This document shows positions 7,399 through 15,084 of a stretch of DNA of 22,852 nucleotides, in pieces; within the stretch, counting starts at the first letter, position 1; each line of letters begins with the position of its first letter. The notes under the pieces were generated by a model that worked only from the letters and a program-made list of their open reading frames with translations, was not told where the DNA came from and ran no database searches. Source of the DNA: NZQO01 sp002693605. Its GTDB lineage: Bacteria > Bacteroidota > Bacteroidia > Flavobacteriales > Flavobacteriaceae. The position numbers were made by a program, and so were the translations under genes. Location of the stretch: the NCBI GenBank assembly GCA_963972105.1, contig CAXAVH010000039.1, forward strand, positions 1 to 22,852, written 5' to 3'.

Positions 7399-8346
7399 AT
7401 GAACGATTACCTTGACAGAAACATACTCGTAGTGGGCACGGTGCGAAATTGTGCGCATGCCATAGAAAAAGAATATAGGCAAATAGCCGGCGCCCTGCAC
7501 CGTTATAAAAATGTGCGCTACTTAATCATTGAATCGGATAGTACCGATAAGACGATTGCAAAGCTCGAGCAACTGAAGGGTATGAATCCCCATTTTGATT
7601 ACATTTCACTGGGCGAACTGCGCACGCAAATACCAAAACGAACGGAGCGGATCGCATTCTGCCGCAATAGGTACCTGGAGGAAATTGAGAACAATAAATT
7701 GTATCAAGATATACAGTACGTAATCGTTACCGATCTGGACGGAACCAATACCCTGCTTCAGGAAGCGCATATTGAATCATGTTGGAAACGCGATGATTGG
7801 GACGTTTGCGCAGCCAACCAAAAAGGACCTTATTACGATATATGGGCCTTCCGGCACCCGGTACATTCGCCCGACGATTGCCTGCAATATTACCAACGTT
7901 TATTGACCACCGAAAAGAAAAGCCCGTTAGAAGCGAGACGTCTGGCCATTTTTTCACGCATGATAACGATTCCGCAGAGTGATACGTGGCTGGAAGTTGA
8001 CTCTGCCTTTGGGGGCATGGCGATCTACAAAAAGGAAAGTCTGGTAAAGGCGCGCTACCTAGGTATTGATGAAAAGGGAAATGAAGTTTGCGAGCACGTG
8101 GCGCTGCACAAACAAATAAAGGACATGGGCGGTAAAATTTACATCAACCCCAATTTAATAAATTGCCGGGCACCCCTGGAACACGTAAAACTATTATCGT
8201 TTAAGTATTTCATTAGTTGGTGCGTACATCAGGGCATACAGCTACCGCAAGGGCAATTATTTGAACGGATCAAGAGCTTTTGGATTCGGCCGAAGTATAC
8301 CGTAAAATTGAATTCGGTACCGGTGAAGCGATACGATAAGCAATAA
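7399..8346 (+). CDS. Putative GT-A fold glycosyltransferase (CAP59/mannosyltransferase-like)
   Basis: This 315-residue soluble protein looks like a nucleotide-sugar glycosyltransferase. The first strand ILVVGTVRNCAHAI (9-22) is followed by YLIIESDSTDKT (41-52), resembling the ESGSTDGT segment of GT-A enzymes and of the fungal CAP59-type mannosyltransferases. TERIAFCRNRYL (82-93) and YVIVTDLDGTN (107-117), whose D112-L-D114 is the likely metal-binding DxD, come next, and then an E-H pair at 232-233 in the acceptor half. There is no signal peptide or membrane segment. The gene stands alone between two terminated units rather than in a polysaccharide cluster. By eye it is more AT-rich than its neighbours, with frequent ATA and AAT codons, as is common for transferred surface-polysaccharide genes. 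Donor and acceptor are unknown. Confidence 0.75.
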   Translation: MNDYLDRNILVVGTVRNCAHAIEKEYRQIAGALHRYKNVRYLIIESDSTDKTIAKLEQLKGMNPHFDYISLGELRTQIPKRTERIAFCRNRYLEEIENNKLYQDIQYVIVTDLDGTNTLLQEAHIESCWKRDDWDVCAANQKGPYYDIWAFRHPVHSPDDCLQYYQRLLTTEKKSPLEARRLAIFSRMITIPQSDTWLEVDSAFGGMAIYKKESLVKARYLGIDEKGNEVCEHVALHKQIKDMGGKIYINPNLINCRAPLEHVKLLSFKYFISWCVHQGIQLPQGQLFERIKSFWIRPKYTVKLNSVPVKRYDKQ

Positions 8347-8366
8347 AACCTTTTCTTATTCAAAGC

Positions 8367-8398
8367 AAAAAACCCAGACCATACGGTCTGGGTTTTTC
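8367..8398. terminator. Bidirectional terminator between glycosyltransferase and dnaK genes
   Basis: A perfect 10-base stem, AACCCAGACC (8371-8380) and GGTCTGGGTT (8385-8394) around ATAC, is flanked by an A run on the left and a T run on the right, so it can end transcription of both convergent genes. Confidence 0.9.
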
Positions 8399-8476
8399 TA
8401 TTTAGTTTCGGAAGTTCCCGAATTCCATTCGGGAGGTACCTTGCACACTAGAACGTGTTGCCTAGTAGCGCAATGC

Positions 8477-10396
8477 TTACTTTACTTCCTCAAAGTCTAC
8501 GTCCTCAACGTCGCTGCTCTCCTCGGAATTGGCTCCCGTGGCACCTTGCTGCGCGCCGGCATCTCCTCCTGGAGCGCCTCCTTGCTGCTGCTCGGCCTGG
8601 GCCTTGTACATTTCCTCAGAAGCGGTTTTCCAAGCTTCGTTGATCTTTTCCAAGGCAGGTTGAATGTTCTCCACTTCCTTGGTTTCATATGCCTTCTTCA
8701 AATCTTCCAAAGCATCTTCGATGGGCTTCTTCTTATCGTCAGATAACTTATCGCCGAATTCCTTCAGTTGCTTTTCGGTCTGGAAGATCATCGCATCGGC
8801 CTCGTTGATTTTATCTACCTTTTCCTTGGCAGCTTTATCACTTTCGGCATTTGCCTCGGCTTCTTGCCTCATCTTCTTGATTTCCTCTTCGGTCAAGCCG
8901 GAAGATGCCTCGATACGGATATCCTGCTTCTTACCGGTAGCCTTGTCTTCGGCACTTACCTTGATAATACCGTTTGCATCGATATCGAAGGTCACTTCAA
9001 TTTGAGGTGTCCCCCGCGGTGCTGGTGGAATCCCGTCTAGGTGGAACCTACCAATGGTCTTATTGTCGGCTGCCATAGGGCGCTCTCCTTGCAGTACGTG
9101 AATTTCAACGCTGGGCTGATTATCGGCCGCGGTAGAGAACACTTGGCTCTTCTTTGTAGGAATGGTTGTATTTGCCTCGATCAATTTGGTGTTTACGCCA
9201 CCCATCGTCTCGATACCGAGCGATAGCGGGGTTACGTCCAATAGCAATACATCCTTTACGTCTCCGGTTAGAACTCCACCCTGGATGGCGGCACCAATGG
9301 CCACAACCTCATCTGGGTTTACGCCCTTGCTGGGCGATTTTCCGAAGAATTCCTTCACCGCTTCCTGTACGGCAGGAATACGGGTTGAACCACCTACGAG
9401 AATAATCTCGTCGATATCGCTCTTGCTCAAGCCAGCCGCTTTCAGGGCCTTCTCGCAAGGGGTAATGGTTCTCTTTACAAGATCGTCGATCAATTGCTCG
9501 AACTTGCTACGCGTTAAGGTCTTTACCAAGTGCTTTGGCCCACTGGCCGTAGCGGTAACGTACGGTAGGTTGATCTCGGTCTGTGAAGAGGAAGACAATT
9601 CAATCTTGGCCTTTTCGGCAGCTTCCTTCAAGCGCTGTAGCGCCATTGGGTCCTTGCGCAGGTCCATGTCCTCTTCCTTCTGAAATTCGTCTGCCAACCA
9701 GTTGATGATCTTGCTGTCTACATCGTCACCCCCTAGGTGGGTATCCCCATCGGTAGCGAGTACTTCAAACACGCCGTCACCCAATTCAAGGATACTAACA
9801 TCGTGCGTACCTCCACCAAAGTCGAATACAACGATCTTCTGGTCGGTATCCTTCTTGTCAAGGCCATATGCCAATGCGGCCGCGGTGGGCTCGTTAATGA
9901 TACGCTCTACCGTTAGGCCGGCGATTTCGCCCGCTTCCTTGGTAGCCTGTCGCTGACTGTCGTTAAAGTACGCAGGCACGGTGATTACGGCGCGGGTTAC
10001 GTCTTGGCCCAGGTAATCCTCGGCGGTTTTCTTCATTTTCTGAAGAATCATCGCGCTCAGTTCCTGTGGCGTATATTTACGGTCGTCAATTACCACGCGG
10101 GGGGTGTCGTTATCGCCCTTTACCACGTTGTACGCGACGTTGTTCAATTCTTTTTGCGATTCGGAATACTTGTTTCCCATAAAACGCTTGATGGAAGAGA
10201 TGGTCTTGGTCGGGTTGGTCACCGCTTGGCGCTTGGCCGGGTCGCCCACCTTGATTTCGCCGCCTTCCACAAAAGCGATTACTGAGGGAGTAGTTCGTTT
10301 TCCTTCGGCATTAGGAATCACCGTTGGCTCGCTACCTTCCATTACGGCAACGCAGGAGTTGGTGGTACCTAAGTCGATTCCAATTATTTTACTCAT
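8477..10396 (-). CDS. dnaK: DnaK, Hsp70 chaperone
   Basis: This 639-residue Hsp70 has the full bacterial architecture. The nucleotide-binding domain (1-380) contains GIDLGTTNS (6-14), the phosphate loop DFGGGTHDV (192-200) and GGSTRIPAVQ (335-344). The interdomain linker is DVLLLDV (382-388), and the substrate-binding domain and lid run to about 605. A Gln/Gly/Ala-rich disordered tail ends in the EEVK type of terminus. ATP-driven cycles of peptide binding and release make it a central folding and heat-shock chaperone in the cytosol, acting with DnaJ and GrpE, whose genes are not in this window. The ATG at 10394-10396 gives the usual MSKIIGIDLGTT start. It is monocistronic here, closed by a bidirectional terminator, and preceded by a distinctive promoter region (see 10446-10486). 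Confidence 0.99.
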   Translation of the reverse strand: MSKIIGIDLGTTNSCVAVMEGSEPTVIPNAEGKRTTPSVIAFVEGGEIKVGDPAKRQAVTNPTKTISSIKRFMGNKYSESQKELNNVAYNVVKGDNDTPRVVIDDRKYTPQELSAMILQKMKKTAEDYLGQDVTRAVITVPAYFNDSQRQATKEAGEIAGLTVERIINEPTAAALAYGLDKKDTDQKIVVFDFGGGTHDVSILELGDGVFEVLATDGDTHLGGDDVDSKIINWLADEFQKEEDMDLRKDPMALQRLKEAAEKAKIELSSSSQTEINLPYVTATASGPKHLVKTLTRSKFEQLIDDLVKRTITPCEKALKAAGLSKSDIDEIILVGGSTRIPAVQEAVKEFFGKSPSKGVNPDEVVAIGAAIQGGVLTGDVKDVLLLDVTPLSLGIETMGGVNTKLIEANTTIPTKKSQVFSTAADNQPSVEIHVLQGERPMAADNKTIGRFHLDGIPPAPRGTPQIEVTFDIDANGIIKVSAEDKATGKKQDIRIEASSGLTEEEIKKMRQEAEANAESDKAAKEKVDKINEADAMIFQTEKQLKEFGDKLSDDKKKPIEDALEDLKKAYETKEVENIQPALEKINEAWKTASEEMYKAQAEQQQGGAPGGDAGAQQGATGANSEESSDVEDVDFEEVK

Positions 10397-10445
10397 AGTG
10401 TTATAGTATTTATTACAGTTTCGTTTTTATTACGCACTGTATAAG

Positions 10446-10460
10446 TCAATGATTGTGCCA
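10446..10460 (-). promoter_or_regulatory. Sigma-54-like promoter of dnaK (TGGCAC-N5-TTGA)
   Basis: Read on the minus strand, TGGCACAATCATTGA has the perfect -24 half TGGCAC of an RpoN promoter, and a -12 half at exact spacing (GG, ten bases, GA) with one change, TTGA for TTGC. It would start the dnaK message about 38 bases before the ATG at 10396. No TAnnTTTG box is seen nearer the gene. Confidence 0.5.
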
Positions 10461-10471
10461 GTGGAAAAAGG

Positions 10472-10486
10472 CTGACAGGGTGTCAG
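10472..10486. promoter_or_regulatory. Palindrome CTGACA-GGG-TGTCAG upstream of dnaK promoter
   Basis: Two perfect 6-base inverted half-sites separated by three bases lie 11 bases upstream of the sigma-54-like -24 box on the dnaK side, and 73 bases before the divergent CPBP gene. It looks like the binding site of a dimeric regulator, possibly of heat-shock expression. The regulator is not identified. Confidence 0.5.
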
Positions 10487-10545
10487 TTTTCAATTAATTT
10501 TGGACCTTCGGATGAAATTGCGGCGCGCCCTACCCTACTTTCCCT

Positions 10546-10553
10546 TATTTTTG
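10546..10553 (+). promoter_or_regulatory. -7 element (TATTTTTG) five bases before the CPBP gene
   Basis: TATTTTTG exactly matches TAnnTTTG and is separated from the ATG at 10559 only by GAGGG. Used as a promoter it implies a leaderless or near-leaderless mRNA. The nearest TTG upstream (10518-10520) is 25 bases away, longer than usual. GGAGGG could instead serve as a Shine-Dalgarno sequence on a longer transcript. Confidence 0.45.
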
Positions 10554-10558
10554 GAGGG

Positions 10559-11257
10559 ATGGAACCGGTACCCTACCTAGAGAAAAACGTACGCACCCAC
10601 TTGCGCCTCCTGTTGCAAGGCTTTTTGACATTGTGGGGATTCTATTTCCTGTTCTTCCTTTGTATTGGGTTACTCGCCAAAAGCTATCCGCAATTGCTGT
10701 CTGACGATTTGCGGCAACAGGACCTGTTGGATATGCTAATTGAGCGGCCCTTGCAGCTAGTGGTTATGGCCGTGATTATTGCGCCCATTTTCGAGGAGGT
10801 CTTGTTCCGCGCCGTGGTACGACCTTCTCGGGAAGACGTGCTGCTTTTTTGCAGTGGCATTGGCAGCTTTTCGGTGCTCTCGCTTATGGCCGATAGCGTG
10901 CCGTGGTACTGGAGGTTGCTCTTCGGAATTGCCATCTTCACCGGCAGCTACTACCTTCTGCAGGAATTCTTGCCAAAAAGGTTTCTTCGAAAAATTCAGG
11001 AGTTTCTCGCACAGCATGCCATACTCGTTATCGTGGCCAGCGCCCTACTATTCGGATTGGTTCACGTCTATAATTACGTTGAATCGTTCGTACTGACCTC
11101 TGCGCTGCTCGTGGCGGTTTTCCCGCGTATGGTGTTGGGTGCCATTGCGGGTTGGCTGAAGTTGCGTACGGGAGCGTTGCTCTGGCCCATCTTGCTTCAT
11201 TTTATCAACAATGCCATAGTCCTATCGGTTCTTCTCTATAACTTCCAACCCGCTTAA
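10559..11257 (+). CDS. CPBP-family intramembrane metalloprotease (Abi/CAAX-protease-like)
   Basis: This 232-residue polytopic membrane protein carries all three signature motifs of the CPBP (CAAX-processing/bacteriocin-processing) family: EEVLFR (79-84, EExxxR), FGLVH (165-169, FxxxH) and HFINN (214-218, HxxxN/D), which together form the intramembrane active site. About five to six hydrophobic segments are visible, with the first at 20-40. Bacterial members are implicated in peptide processing, self-immunity or membrane-protein turnover, but this copy has no bacteriocin or regulator gene beside it, so its substrate is unknown. It diverges from dnaK, and the two share a 162-base control region. 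The residues required for activity are intact. Confidence 0.88.
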   Translation: MEPVPYLEKNVRTHLRLLLQGFLTLWGFYFLFFLCIGLLAKSYPQLLSDDLRQQDLLDMLIERPLQLVVMAVIIAPIFEEVLFRAVVRPSREDVLLFCSGIGSFSVLSLMADSVPWYWRLLFGIAIFTGSYYLLQEFLPKRFLRKIQEFLAQHAILVIVASALLFGLVHVYNYVESFVLTSALLVAVFPRMVLGAIAGWLKLRTGALLWPILLHFINNAIVLSVLLYNFQPA

Positions 11258-11306
11258 ATAAAAAGGCAGCACCGAATCCCTAGGACCCAGCCCACGCGCC
11301 ATGAAA

Positions 11307-11321
11307 TTAACGTTACGTTAA
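11307..11321. promoter_or_regulatory. Palindromic operator candidate TTAACG-TTA-CGTTAA
   Basis: A perfect 6-base inverted repeat with a 3-base spacer sits 50 bases upstream of the alcohol dehydrogenase ATG, in a gap otherwise free of hairpins with T runs. Its symmetry and place suggest a dimeric regulator site controlling the dehydrogenase gene. Confidence 0.4.
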
Positions 11322-11371
11322 AACAATTCCTTAATCACAATACGTACCTTCTGCATTCAAAAAAAAAAACT

Positions 11372-12376
11372 ATGAAAGCAGTACAGGTACAAGAAGCGGG
11401 AGGTGATTTTAAGATTGTTGAAATCGACAAGCCCACGCCCGGCAAAAATGAGGTATTAATTAAGGTGGAAGCCTGCGGAATTTGCCACAGCGACAACTTT
11501 GTAAAGGAAGGTACATTTCCCGGGCTGGAATACCCCAGGGTGCCCGGCCATGAGGTCGTGGGCATTATCGAGAGCGTGGGAGATAACGTATCGTCCTGGA
11601 AAGAAGGCCAGCGCGTGGGCGTTGGGTGGCACGGCGGACACTGTTTTACATGCGACCCATGCCGAAGGGGAATGTTCATTAATTGCGAAAACGCCAAGGT
11701 GGCGGGCATCTCCTACGATGGTGGCTATGCCGAATATATGACCGCGCCCCAAGAGGCAGTAGCGAGCATTCCCGATGAACTGTCGAGCGAGGATGCCGCA
11801 CCCCTACTATGTGCGGGCATTACGGTGTACAACGCCATGCGAAACAGTAATATACGCGCGGGCGACGTGGTGGCCGTGCAAGGCATTGGCGGCTTGGGCC
11901 ACCTGGCACTGCAATACGCCAACAAGATGGGAATGAGAACCGTGGCCCTTAGTCATTCGGGCGATAAAAAGTCTCTGGCGAAAGATCTTGGGGCACATCA
12001 CTTTATCAATACCAAGGAACAGGATCCGGTCGAGGAACTCCAGAAGTTGGGGGGCGCCGATTTGATCGTCGCTACCGCCCCGCACGCCGATGCGATTTCC
12101 GAAGTAATTGACGGGCTGGGTATTGATGGGCAACTGATGTGCATAGGCGCCACCGGCGATGCCGTAGAGGTATCGCCCATGCAATTGCTCATGGCCCGAA
12201 AATCGATTACCGGCTGGCCAAGTGGAACGGCCATAGACAGTGAGGATACGCTTAATTTTAGCGCTATGACAAACACCAGGCCCATGATAGAAACCTTCAG
12301 TTTAGATGATGTTTCCGAAGCCTTTGAGAAGATGATGAACAATGAGGCCCGATTTCGAGTGGTGCTAAAACCGTAA
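11372..12376 (+). CDS. Zinc-dependent alcohol dehydrogenase (MDR superfamily)
   Basis: This 334-residue cytosolic medium-chain dehydrogenase should interconvert an alcohol and aldehyde. Catalytic zinc ligands are C35 (in EACGICHSD), H60-E61 (PGHE) and C147 (LLCAGIT). The structural zinc site is complete, with C91, C94, C97 and C105. The Rossmann motif is GIGGLG (171-176). The second strand ends in VALSHSGDKK (191-200) without the usual acidic residue, which would favour NADP(H), although this is inference. Length and motif spacing match AdhP/YahK-like enzymes. The ATG at 11372 follows a run of A and is the only sensible start. A palindrome lies in the promoter region. The SDR gene 63 bases downstream may be co-expressed, though a weak hairpin separates them. 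Confidence 0.92.
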   Translation: MKAVQVQEAGGDFKIVEIDKPTPGKNEVLIKVEACGICHSDNFVKEGTFPGLEYPRVPGHEVVGIIESVGDNVSSWKEGQRVGVGWHGGHCFTCDPCRRGMFINCENAKVAGISYDGGYAEYMTAPQEAVASIPDELSSEDAAPLLCAGITVYNAMRNSNIRAGDVVAVQGIGGLGHLALQYANKMGMRTVALSHSGDKKSLAKDLGAHHFINTKEQDPVEELQKLGGADLIVATAPHADAISEVIDGLGIDGQLMCIGATGDAVEVSPMQLLMARKSITGWPSGTAIDSEDTLNFSAMTNTRPMIETFSLDDVSEAFEKMMNNEARFRVVLKP

Positions 12377-12392
12377 CTAACTTAACTACGAT

Positions 12393-12428
12393 CCTCCTAG
12401 GCAACAGTAGTGTGTGGGAGGGTTTTTT
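12393..12428 (+). terminator. Weak terminator or attenuator between the two dehydrogenase genes
   Basis: CCTCC (12393-12397) can pair with GGAGG (12417-12421), and six T follow. The stem is short and the loop about 19 bases, so it may only partly stop transcription from the alcohol dehydrogenase gene. Confidence 0.35.
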
Positions 12429-12439
12429 ATAGATTATAT

Positions 12440-13198
12440 ATGTGGAATTTGCAAAATAAGAAAGCCGTGGTTACCGGCGGGACCAAGGGTATTGGCGAGG
12501 CAACCGTATTGGAACTTCTCTCCCTTGGGGCCGAGGTAGTCTTTACCGCCAGAAATGAGGCGGACGTCGCGAAGTTTGAATCTGACTTACGCAAGAACGG
12601 AAAAAAAGCCTATGGCATCGTGGGCGACGTGGCAACTCCGGAAGGGCGAAATGCCATTATCGATGAAGTTAAAAACCGTTGGAACGTCTTGGATATTTTG
12701 GTTAACAACGCCGGAATAAACATTCGAAAGGCGCCCTTGGAATATTCAGAAGAAGAATACGCCGAAATTATGGCCATCAACCTAATGGCACCGTTCCTGT
12801 TAAGCAGATTGCTTCACCCCTTTTTGAAACAGTCGGGAAAGGCTTCCATAATTAACGTGGCCTCTGTTGCGGCACAGCTCGATGTGGGCACCGGCGCCCC
12901 CTACGCCATGAGCAAGGCTGGCCTGGCCATGCAAACCAAGAGCCTGGCCGTATCTTGGGCCGCAGATGGAATTCGCGTGAACGCAATGTCTCCCTGGTTT
13001 ACCGAAACGCCGCTAACCCGATCGCTTTTGGAACAGGAAGAGCGAATGGCGCCCATCGTTGCACACACTCCCTTGAAGCGGGTTGCCAAAGCCTCAGAAA
13101 TGGCGTCGGTTATTGCGTTTCTCGCGATGGAAAAATCATCTTACATTACCGGACAAAATATCATGGTAGATGGGGGCGTAAGCTTAGCGGCCCTATAA
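12440..13198 (+). CDS. Short-chain dehydrogenase/reductase (tropinone-reductase-like SDR)
   Basis: This 252-residue classical SDR has the cofactor motif TGGTKGIG (12-19), R38 after the second strand (FTARN), which favours NADP(H), NNAG (89-92), catalytic N114, S142 and Y155-x-x-x-K159 (YAMSK), and the C-terminal GQNIMVDGG (238-246). The start MWNLQNKKAVVTGG closely resembles the plant tropinone reductase and related bacterial SDRs, whose substrates vary widely. A GTG 30 bases upstream is in frame, but the ATG at 12440 gives the usual distance to the glycine motif. It lies 63 bases after the alcohol dehydrogenase gene, so the pair may act on related carbonyl compounds. The specific substrate is unknown. 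Confidence 0.9.
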   Translation: MWNLQNKKAVVTGGTKGIGEATVLELLSLGAEVVFTARNEADVAKFESDLRKNGKKAYGIVGDVATPEGRNAIIDEVKNRWNVLDILVNNAGINIRKAPLEYSEEEYAEIMAINLMAPFLLSRLLHPFLKQSGKASIINVASVAAQLDVGTGAPYAMSKAGLAMQTKSLAVSWAADGIRVNAMSPWFTETPLTRSLLEQEERMAPIVAHTPLKRVAKASEMASVIAFLAMEKSSYITGQNIMVDGGVSLAAL

Positions 13199-13200
13199 AA

Positions 13201-13231
13201 AAAAGATGCCCGCGTTTAAGCGGGCATCTTT
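13201..13231. terminator. Bidirectional terminator between SDR and DUF4397 genes
   Basis: The 9-base perfect stem GATGCCCGC (13205-13213) and GCGGGCATC (13220-13228) around GTTTAA is flanked by A on the left and T on the right, serving both convergent genes. Confidence 0.88.
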
Positions 13232-13256
13232 ACACCAATCAATTAAAATAAAAATA

Positions 13257-14942
13257 TTACTGTTTTACAAACCGAACTGTCTTTGCAAGGTTCGATCCGT
13301 TCTCGATATTCAGTAGGTACACTCCAGCTGCTAGCCTGCCCACATTTAAGGTGTTGTTGGCAACCGAGTAACTGTTTGAGGTAATAATTCTTCCCTGTAC
13401 ATCGGCAATGGTAAGGGTATATTCGCTCAGGTTTATGCCCGAAACGGTCAATTCATTTCTAGTTGGATTCGGAAATACCGCTACCTCGGCAACTGCATTT
13501 TCGTTGGTGCCCAACGTTGCACTTGGCAAAGCTACCAAGGGCCCTCCGCTGGCGAGCGCCGCGTAGAGTCCGAAGGAAGGTCCGTTCGAATTTTGCGATG
13601 GATCTAGGAAACCACTCGCCAATAAGGTAATGGCAGCGCCGTCTAACCCTAGCGTGCTCAATGGGGCCTCGTAGGCCGCAACGCCAACGGTGCCTGTTTC
13701 GTCACGTACTTGGAGTACATAACCGTCTACGGTAGGTACTTCTAGGTATCCCTGGAATTCGGTATAGGAAATATCGTTCACGATACGTCCTGCCCCTATT
13801 CCATTTTCAACGACGTCTACAGTGGGCGCATCGGTCGACCCGTGGTGGACGAGAATATCGGTATTGGTAGCCGAGCTTGCCTCGGTGCGAGCAGGCGCAA
13901 AGACGTTTAAAGTAAGCGGTGGCGCTGGGTTGTATCCCGTTGGGCTCACAATTCCGTTAGCCACCACTATATAGGACTCATTCGCAGTTAGGGTAACCGG
14001 CACGGTCAAGAGGGCGTCGTTAACACTCGTACTGTTTCCAGGGGCAACGGCAAGTTCAATCTCTACCCCTGCGTTTAAATTGATGAATGGGGTGGCGGTT
14101 CGGAAAGCAAAATCATCCAATGCTAGTGCACCATCAACATATACGTCCACTTCCTCTGCCAGGGCATCGGGTGAGTTGTGGATAACCTGTACTTGTGCGG
14201 TAGCGGTAGGCAATTGTACCAGGGGTCCACCCGCAGCGGTAGCGACCCAAATTCCGAAGGCGGGACCATCACTATTGCTCGATGGATCTAAAAATCCGGA
14301 AGCAACCGCAGTTACAGCGGCTCCATCCAGCCCCAATGTTTCCAGTGGAAGGTCGTATGAGGCTACGGTAACACTACCCGTTTCATCGGTAACTGCGATA
14401 ACATAGTCGGCCGTTGGCAAGTCAAGGTACCCCTCAAATTCGGGATACGATATATTGTCTATGACAGTGCCGGCTCCCGCTCCAGTTTCCACGATATCCA
14501 CTGTGGGGGCATCGGTAGACCCGTGGTGTACGAGGATTTCGGTGTTCGTTGCTGTAGCGGCTTCAGTTTTCGCCATAGGATATAGATCGAGCGACAGTGG
14601 GGGCGCAGGATTGTACCCCGAAGCGCTCACGATTCCGTTGGCCACTACTACGTAATTCTCGTTAGCCATTAGGGTTACGGGTACCGTTAGCAGGGCGTCG
14701 TTTACACTTGTGCTGTTACCGGGCGCCACCGAGAGTTCGATTTGCACGCCGGCGGGCAATTCAAGAAATTCGGTAGCTGTACGAAAGGCGAAATCGTCGA
14801 GCGCCAAATCGGAATTTACATACACATCTACCTCTGCCGCTAGGGCGTCGGCGCTGTTATGGATTACTTGCACACTTGCCGTTTGGGCAAGCAGGGCTTG
14901 GATCATTCCCAAGGTCAGTACTAATAAGATAAGATTTTTCAT
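13257..14942 (-). CDS. Secreted tandem DUF4397 protein with T9SS type A sorting domain
   Basis: This 561-residue exported protein has a signal peptide at 1-20 (MKNLILLVLTLGMIQALLAQ). Two long units follow, starting at VQVIHNSADA (24-33) and VQVIHNSPDA (251-260), an exact period of 227 residues. Each contains a second, diverged half that begins ILVHHGSTDAPTVD (136-149 and 363-376), so the mature part may be four beta-sandwich domains in an A-B-A-B order. Residues 484-561 form a T9SS type A sorting domain (VAVFPNPTRNELTV to the end), which should send it across the outer membrane by the type IX system. DUF4397 is found in cell-surface proteins and may bind a surface ligand; no enzymatic motif is visible. 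The protein is acidic and rich in Ala, Val and Thr. Confidence 0.9.
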   Translation of the reverse strand: MKNLILLVLTLGMIQALLAQTASVQVIHNSADALAAEVDVYVNSDLALDDFAFRTATEFLELPAGVQIELSVAPGNSTSVNDALLTVPVTLMANENYVVVANGIVSASGYNPAPPLSLDLYPMAKTEAATATNTEILVHHGSTDAPTVDIVETGAGAGTVIDNISYPEFEGYLDLPTADYVIAVTDETGSVTVASYDLPLETLGLDGAAVTAVASGFLDPSSNSDGPAFGIWVATAAGGPLVQLPTATAQVQVIHNSPDALAEEVDVYVDGALALDDFAFRTATPFINLNAGVEIELAVAPGNSTSVNDALLTVPVTLTANESYIVVANGIVSPTGYNPAPPLTLNVFAPARTEASSATNTDILVHHGSTDAPTVDVVENGIGAGRIVNDISYTEFQGYLEVPTVDGYVLQVRDETGTVGVAAYEAPLSTLGLDGAAITLLASGFLDPSQNSNGPSFGLYAALASGGPLVALPSATLGTNENAVAEVAVFPNPTRNELTVSGINLSEYTLTIADVQGRIITSNSYSVANNTLNVGRLAAGVYLLNIENGSNLAKTVRFVKQ

Positions 14943-14970
14943 AGCTTTATGTTGTTTAATGTTTTCGGTT

Positions 14971-14978
14971 CAAAGTTA
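14971..14978 (-). promoter_or_regulatory. -7 element (TAACTTTG) of the DUF4397 gene
   Basis: TAACTTTG on the minus strand is an exact TAnnTTTG match 28 bases before the ATG at 14942, predicting a leader of about 24 bases. A TTTC lies about 17 bases upstream in place of the -33 TTTG. Confidence 0.55.
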
Positions 14979-15030
14979 AACACTTTTAAAGCTAGGAAAC
15001 TGTTGGTTATGTTTTATTTAACATTTAATA

Positions 15031-15055
15031 AAAAAACCTCCCGTACTGGGAGGTT
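15031..15055 (-). terminator. Terminator for the small charged-protein gene
   Basis: AACCTCCC and GGGAGGTT (15035-15042 and 15048-15055) form an 8-base stem. On the minus strand it is followed by a run of T (the A run at 15029-15036), so it terminates the gene at 15085-15237; there is no T run in the plus direction. Confidence 0.75.
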
Positions 15056-15084
15056 GGACATTTTAGTATGATTTGGCCTAACCG

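Noticed and set aside
9162..9683. A 173-codon plus-strand open frame inside dnaK, and similar long frames antisense to hutI, bshB1 and menI
   Set aside because: All lie opposite strongly conserved coding sequence, have low-complexity Ser/Leu-rich translations without recognisable motifs, and lack promoters; they are shadows of the real genes.
10472..10486. CTGACA-N3-TGTCAG as a CIRCE/HrcA operator
   Set aside because: CIRCE has longer TTAGCACTC/GAGTGCTAA arms with a 9-base spacer, which do not match.
13521..14873. Direct repeats that might look like a CRISPR or satellite array
   Set aside because: The repeat is a 681-base in-frame protein-domain duplication with diverged DNA, not short identical repeats with unique spacers.
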